Part shown: positions 38,298 through 40,396 of the stretch, in pieces
How the letters are laid out: each line of letters begins with the position of its first letter
Position numbering within the stretch: the first letter of the stretch is position 1
Source of the DNA: a virus
DNA: 40,396 nucleotides
Virus record (IMG/VR): IMGVR_UViG_3300003322_000435
Location: 1-40,396 of that record
Direction: 5' to 3' (one strand)
Position numbers and translations under genes: made by a program
Notes under the pieces: model-generated
Databases searched by the model: none
Seen by the model: only the letters and a program-made list of their open reading frames with translations
Told to the model about the DNA's origin: nothing

Positions 38298-39401
38298 ATG
38301 GGCCGAGCGCCGAGCAGGAATTTGAACTTACCATCGGGCATGCGTGCGCGCCATCGCCCGTCGGGAACGCATTACTACGTCGAAGTGATCGAGGGCGGCA
38401 AGCGTCTCGAAAAGCCTGTCGGTAAGGACTATACGGAGGCGGTGCGCCAGTGGGCTGAATTGAACAAGATGCCGACCGCCGGCAAGTCCATTACCTTCCG
38501 TCGTGCGGCCGAGCGCTACATGCGGGACAAGCTGCCCGGGAAGGCTCCTCGCACGCAAAAGGACAATCTCGAAGAGCTGGCCATGCTTTACAAGTTCTTC
38601 GATGACCCGCCCGCCATCTTGGATGAGATCGAGCCCATGCACATTCGCCAGTATCTTGACTGGCGCATTGAGTGGACCGTTGAAAAGAAAACGAAAGAGA
38701 ACGAGAAGCGGCTTAAGGCCAGGAAGGATCCGCTGCCGGTGCCTGCCAATGCCGGCCACGTGCGCGCGAACCGCGAGAAGGCCCTGTTCTCACACATCTG
38801 GAACTACGCCCGCGAGAAAGGCCTGACGAAGCTCGCGAACCCCTGTGCCGGCGTCAAAGGTCATAAGGAGACCGGGCGCGACGTCTACGTTGAAGACCAG
38901 GTCTACCTTGCTGTGCACGTGGCCGCCGAGGACTGGCTGCAGGACCTGATGGACCTGGCCTACCTGGTGGGCCAGCGTCCGGCGGACTCGCTCAAGATCG
39001 GTAGGACCGATGTCAAGGAAGGAGCCGTATGGGTCGAACAGAACAAGACCGGGACGAAGCTGCGGGTGGCGATCGAGGGCCAGTTGGAAGTCGTAATCAA
39101 CCGCATACTGGCCCGAAACGCTACAGAGAAAGTCACGAGCCTGCGATTAATACCGAAGAGCTACAGCCAGTTCCGCAATGCGTTCGACCGAGCGCGCACT
39201 AAAGCTGCCGAGCAGCGCCCGGAGCTGGCCGCTGAGATTCGGGAATTTCAATTCCGCGACCTGCGCGCCAAGGCCGGAACAGACAAAGAGGAGCAACAAG
39301 GCATGGAGGCGGCGCAGAGCCAGCTGGGCCACGCTTCACCAACGATGACCAGGCAATATGTTCGTCATCGTAAAGGGAAGTTGGTTAAGCCAACAAAATA
39401 A
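38298..39401 (+). CDS. int: Tyrosine recombinase, phage integrase
   Basis: 367 aa. The N-terminal arm-binding/core-binding region is followed by the catalytic domain: Arg227 (GQRPAD), Lys250 (QNKTGTK), box II FQFRDLRAKAG with Arg323, GHAS with His345, and nucleophile Tyr354 (TMTRQYV). The usual first His of box II is Arg320. It recombines the 21-bp core in the CAU tRNA. It lies next to the reconstituted tRNA at attR and downstream of the DUF4224 gene. Confidence 0.92.
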   Translation: MGRAPSRNLNLPSGMRARHRPSGTHYYVEVIEGGKRLEKPVGKDYTEAVRQWAELNKMPTAGKSITFRRAAERYMRDKLPGKAPRTQKDNLEELAMLYKFFDDPPAILDEIEPMHIRQYLDWRIEWTVEKKTKENEKRLKARKDPLPVPANAGHVRANREKALFSHIWNYAREKGLTKLANPCAGVKGHKETGRDVYVEDQVYLAVHVAAEDWLQDLMDLAYLVGQRPADSLKIGRTDVKEGAVWVEQNKTGTKLRVAIEGQLEVVINRILARNATEKVTSLRLIPKSYSQFRNAFDRARTKAAEQRPELAAEIREFQFRDLRAKAGTDKEEQQGMEAAQSQLGHASPTMTRQYVRHRKGKLVKPTK

Positions 39402-39403
39402 GG

Positions 39404-40057
39404 TTATTGCGCAATTTGTACGCCTGGAATGTTAGATAAATCGGCAACGGCAGCTTTAGGGACGAATATAGTTGTTTGAAAAAAATCGCACTCCTCTACT
39501 GTGCAATTTTTCAGGACAGTCAACCCAGCTATAAATATGTGATCCGGCAAAGGAATTATATGTCCACATTCGTGAAAACGACAGTTTTCAAAAGTTCCAC
39601 CTAACAAAACGATGGCGCCGGGACCAGCAAATCTGCACTTTTTAAACTGCTTATTCTTATGTAACTGCTGGCCGGGAACCTGCAGAGCGTGAACTGGGAT
39701 TATCAGGTTTTCGAAACTATGCAGTAGAGGGTTTATTTCATGCGGTTTTGCCGACAGAGCGTTTGCTAAATTCGCGTTCGCAGTTGCCCTTTGGGCATTG
39801 CTGACCAGAAAAAAAATCAACGCTACTATCAATGAGCTTAACAGGCCAATACCGAACCATACTAGCGCCCCGGTCGCTCTGAAAATCTCAGAACCTCTTG
39901 CAAGGACACCAGCAGTAGTGCCGCCGCCGATAACGACAAGCAGAGTAAAGAGCTTCCAAGCCACGTTCGCTGCAGTAACAGATACTCGCAAGTATTCAAG
40001 TATTTTCTTCAAAACACTGCTCACTTTCAAAGCATCTGGCCCGACTATAGCCTGCAC
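39404..40057 (-). CDS. Two-TM membrane protein with beta-helix-like C-terminus, attR cargo
   Basis: 217 aa from GTG 40057; a second GTG at 40024 is possible, and neither has a clear RBS. Two TM segments (about 33-55 and 66-87) are followed by a soluble domain with a repeated pattern (KKCRFAGPGAIVLLGG, ENCRFHECG, KNCTVEECDFF). This resembles pentapeptide-like or short beta-helix proteins. It is codirectional with nothing nearby, convergent to int, and its composition is AT-richer than the phage. It is probably accessory cargo made in the lysogen, such as an exclusion or defence factor. The function is not known. Confidence 0.6.
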   Translation of the reverse strand: MQAIVGPDALKVSSVLKKILEYLRVSVTAANVAWKLFTLLVVIGGGTTAGVLARGSEIFRATGALVWFGIGLLSSLIVALIFFLVSNAQRATANANLANALSAKPHEINPLLHSFENLIIPVHALQVPGQQLHKNKQFKKCRFAGPGAIVLLGGTFENCRFHECGHIIPLPDHIFIAGLTVLKNCTVEECDFFQTTIFVPKAAVADLSNIPGVQIAQ

Positions 40058-40068
40058 GCCGAATTATT

Positions 40069-40114
40069 ATTTGCGGAACTCGCACTATTTTGCGGAACCG
40101 GGACGTTCGCAAAA
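40069..40114. promoter_or_regulatory. Candidate integrase arm-binding sites, right end
   Basis: ATTTGCGGAAC at 40069-40079 and TTTTGCGGAAC at 40088-40098, plus an inverted partial copy GTTCGCAAAA near 40105. They match the left-end sites at 2520-2590. Confidence 0.55.
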
Positions 40115-40138
40115 ACTGGCGCAAGTCTTTGATTTTAT

Positions 40139-40217
<79 letters not shown>

Positions 40218-40328
40218 GAAACTGGTACATCCGAAGACGCTAAAAACTCGCCACTTGCGGTCCACAGGCTGGCGCCTGAATGGCCGAAGTGGCGAGAGGA
40301 TATTGTGTTAGCGTGGGTCCGTCAAGCC

Positions 40329-40396
40329 TCAGCCGCCGCTGCCTTCCAGGAAGCTCTTCAGCTTGTCGGAACGCGACGGGTGGCGCAGCTTGCGCA
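40329..40396 (-). CDS. rpoD: RNA polymerase sigma factor RpoD, last 21 codons
   Basis: Minus strand reads RKLRHPSRSDKLKSFLEG followed by SGG and TGA at 40329-40331. This is the conserved C-terminus of sigma-70 (region 4.2 end). The gene continues outside the window. The gap 40218-40328 carries the tRNA 5' region and promoter. Confidence 0.9.
   Translation of the reverse strand, partial: RKLRHPSRSDKLKSFLEGSGG

Overview
The window holds one complete lambda-like siphophage prophage of about 37.7 kb with chromosomal DNA on both sides. The host looks like a GC-rich betaproteobacterium, most likely Oxalobacteraceae (Massilia/Duganella type). This is inferred from base composition, the TonB-dependent receptor, the rpoD C-terminus next to a CAU tRNA, and phage gene families typical of Burkholderiales prophages. 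The prophage integrated into that tRNA. A 21-bp identical core occurs at 2457-2477 (attL, with the displaced 3' half of the host tRNA and its original terminator) and at 40165-40185 (attR, inside a complete tRNA gene beside the integrase).

Left flank (1-2430, host): the 5' end of a TonB-dependent receptor gene, then a minus-strand cluster. The cluster is an Hcp protein, an M74-like zinc murein endopeptidase, a secreted Cys-rich protein, and a gene remnant. It reads as an orphan type VI secretion Hcp/effector/immunity set. Right flank (40218-40396): the promoter side of the tRNA and the last codons of rpoD.

The phage switch lies at 31.3-32.5 kb. A CI-type S24 repressor (plus) and a Cro-like protein (minus) are divergent. 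Five related 15-bp operators flank the repressor gene in two clusters, like OL/OR of lambda. Leftward from Cro the minus-strand early operon runs through a YmfL/CII-like regulator, a small HTH-like protein, a toprim/VapE-type primase-helicase, a 265-bp inverted-repeat/iteron region (candidate origin), a small protein, and a protein in the position of the late antiterminator Q. It is followed by a candidate late promoter and three tandem terminators. The late operon then runs leftward (25.7 to 5.0 kb): an unknown protein, terminase small and large subunits, gpW, portal, prohead protease-capsid fusion, decoration, FII- and U-like proteins, tail tube, G/GT chaperones with a -1 frameshift site, a BamE-like lipoprotein inserted as a moron, tape measure, tail tip proteins (NlpC/P60, J-like hub), a tailspike with an SGNH hydrolase domain, two holin-like membrane proteins, endolysin and Rz/Rz1 spanins. 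A Dam-type methylase and two small genes, one under a LexA box, lie between lysis and attL.

Rightward from the repressor the second early operon carries many small overlapping genes, a ParB-like protein with an H-NS-type C-terminal DNA-binding motif, a P-loop primase-helicase-family protein, a DUF4224 excisionase-like gene and the tyrosine integrase. A two-TM membrane protein gene of different character sits between the integrase and attR as accessory cargo.

Features most worth follow-up: the ParB-H-NS fusion, the inverted-repeat/iteron region, the Q-like gene with its terminator array, the attR cargo membrane protein, the tail-operon lipoprotein, a possible small RNA at the left end, and a 23-bp tandem duplication that has changed the end of a gene.
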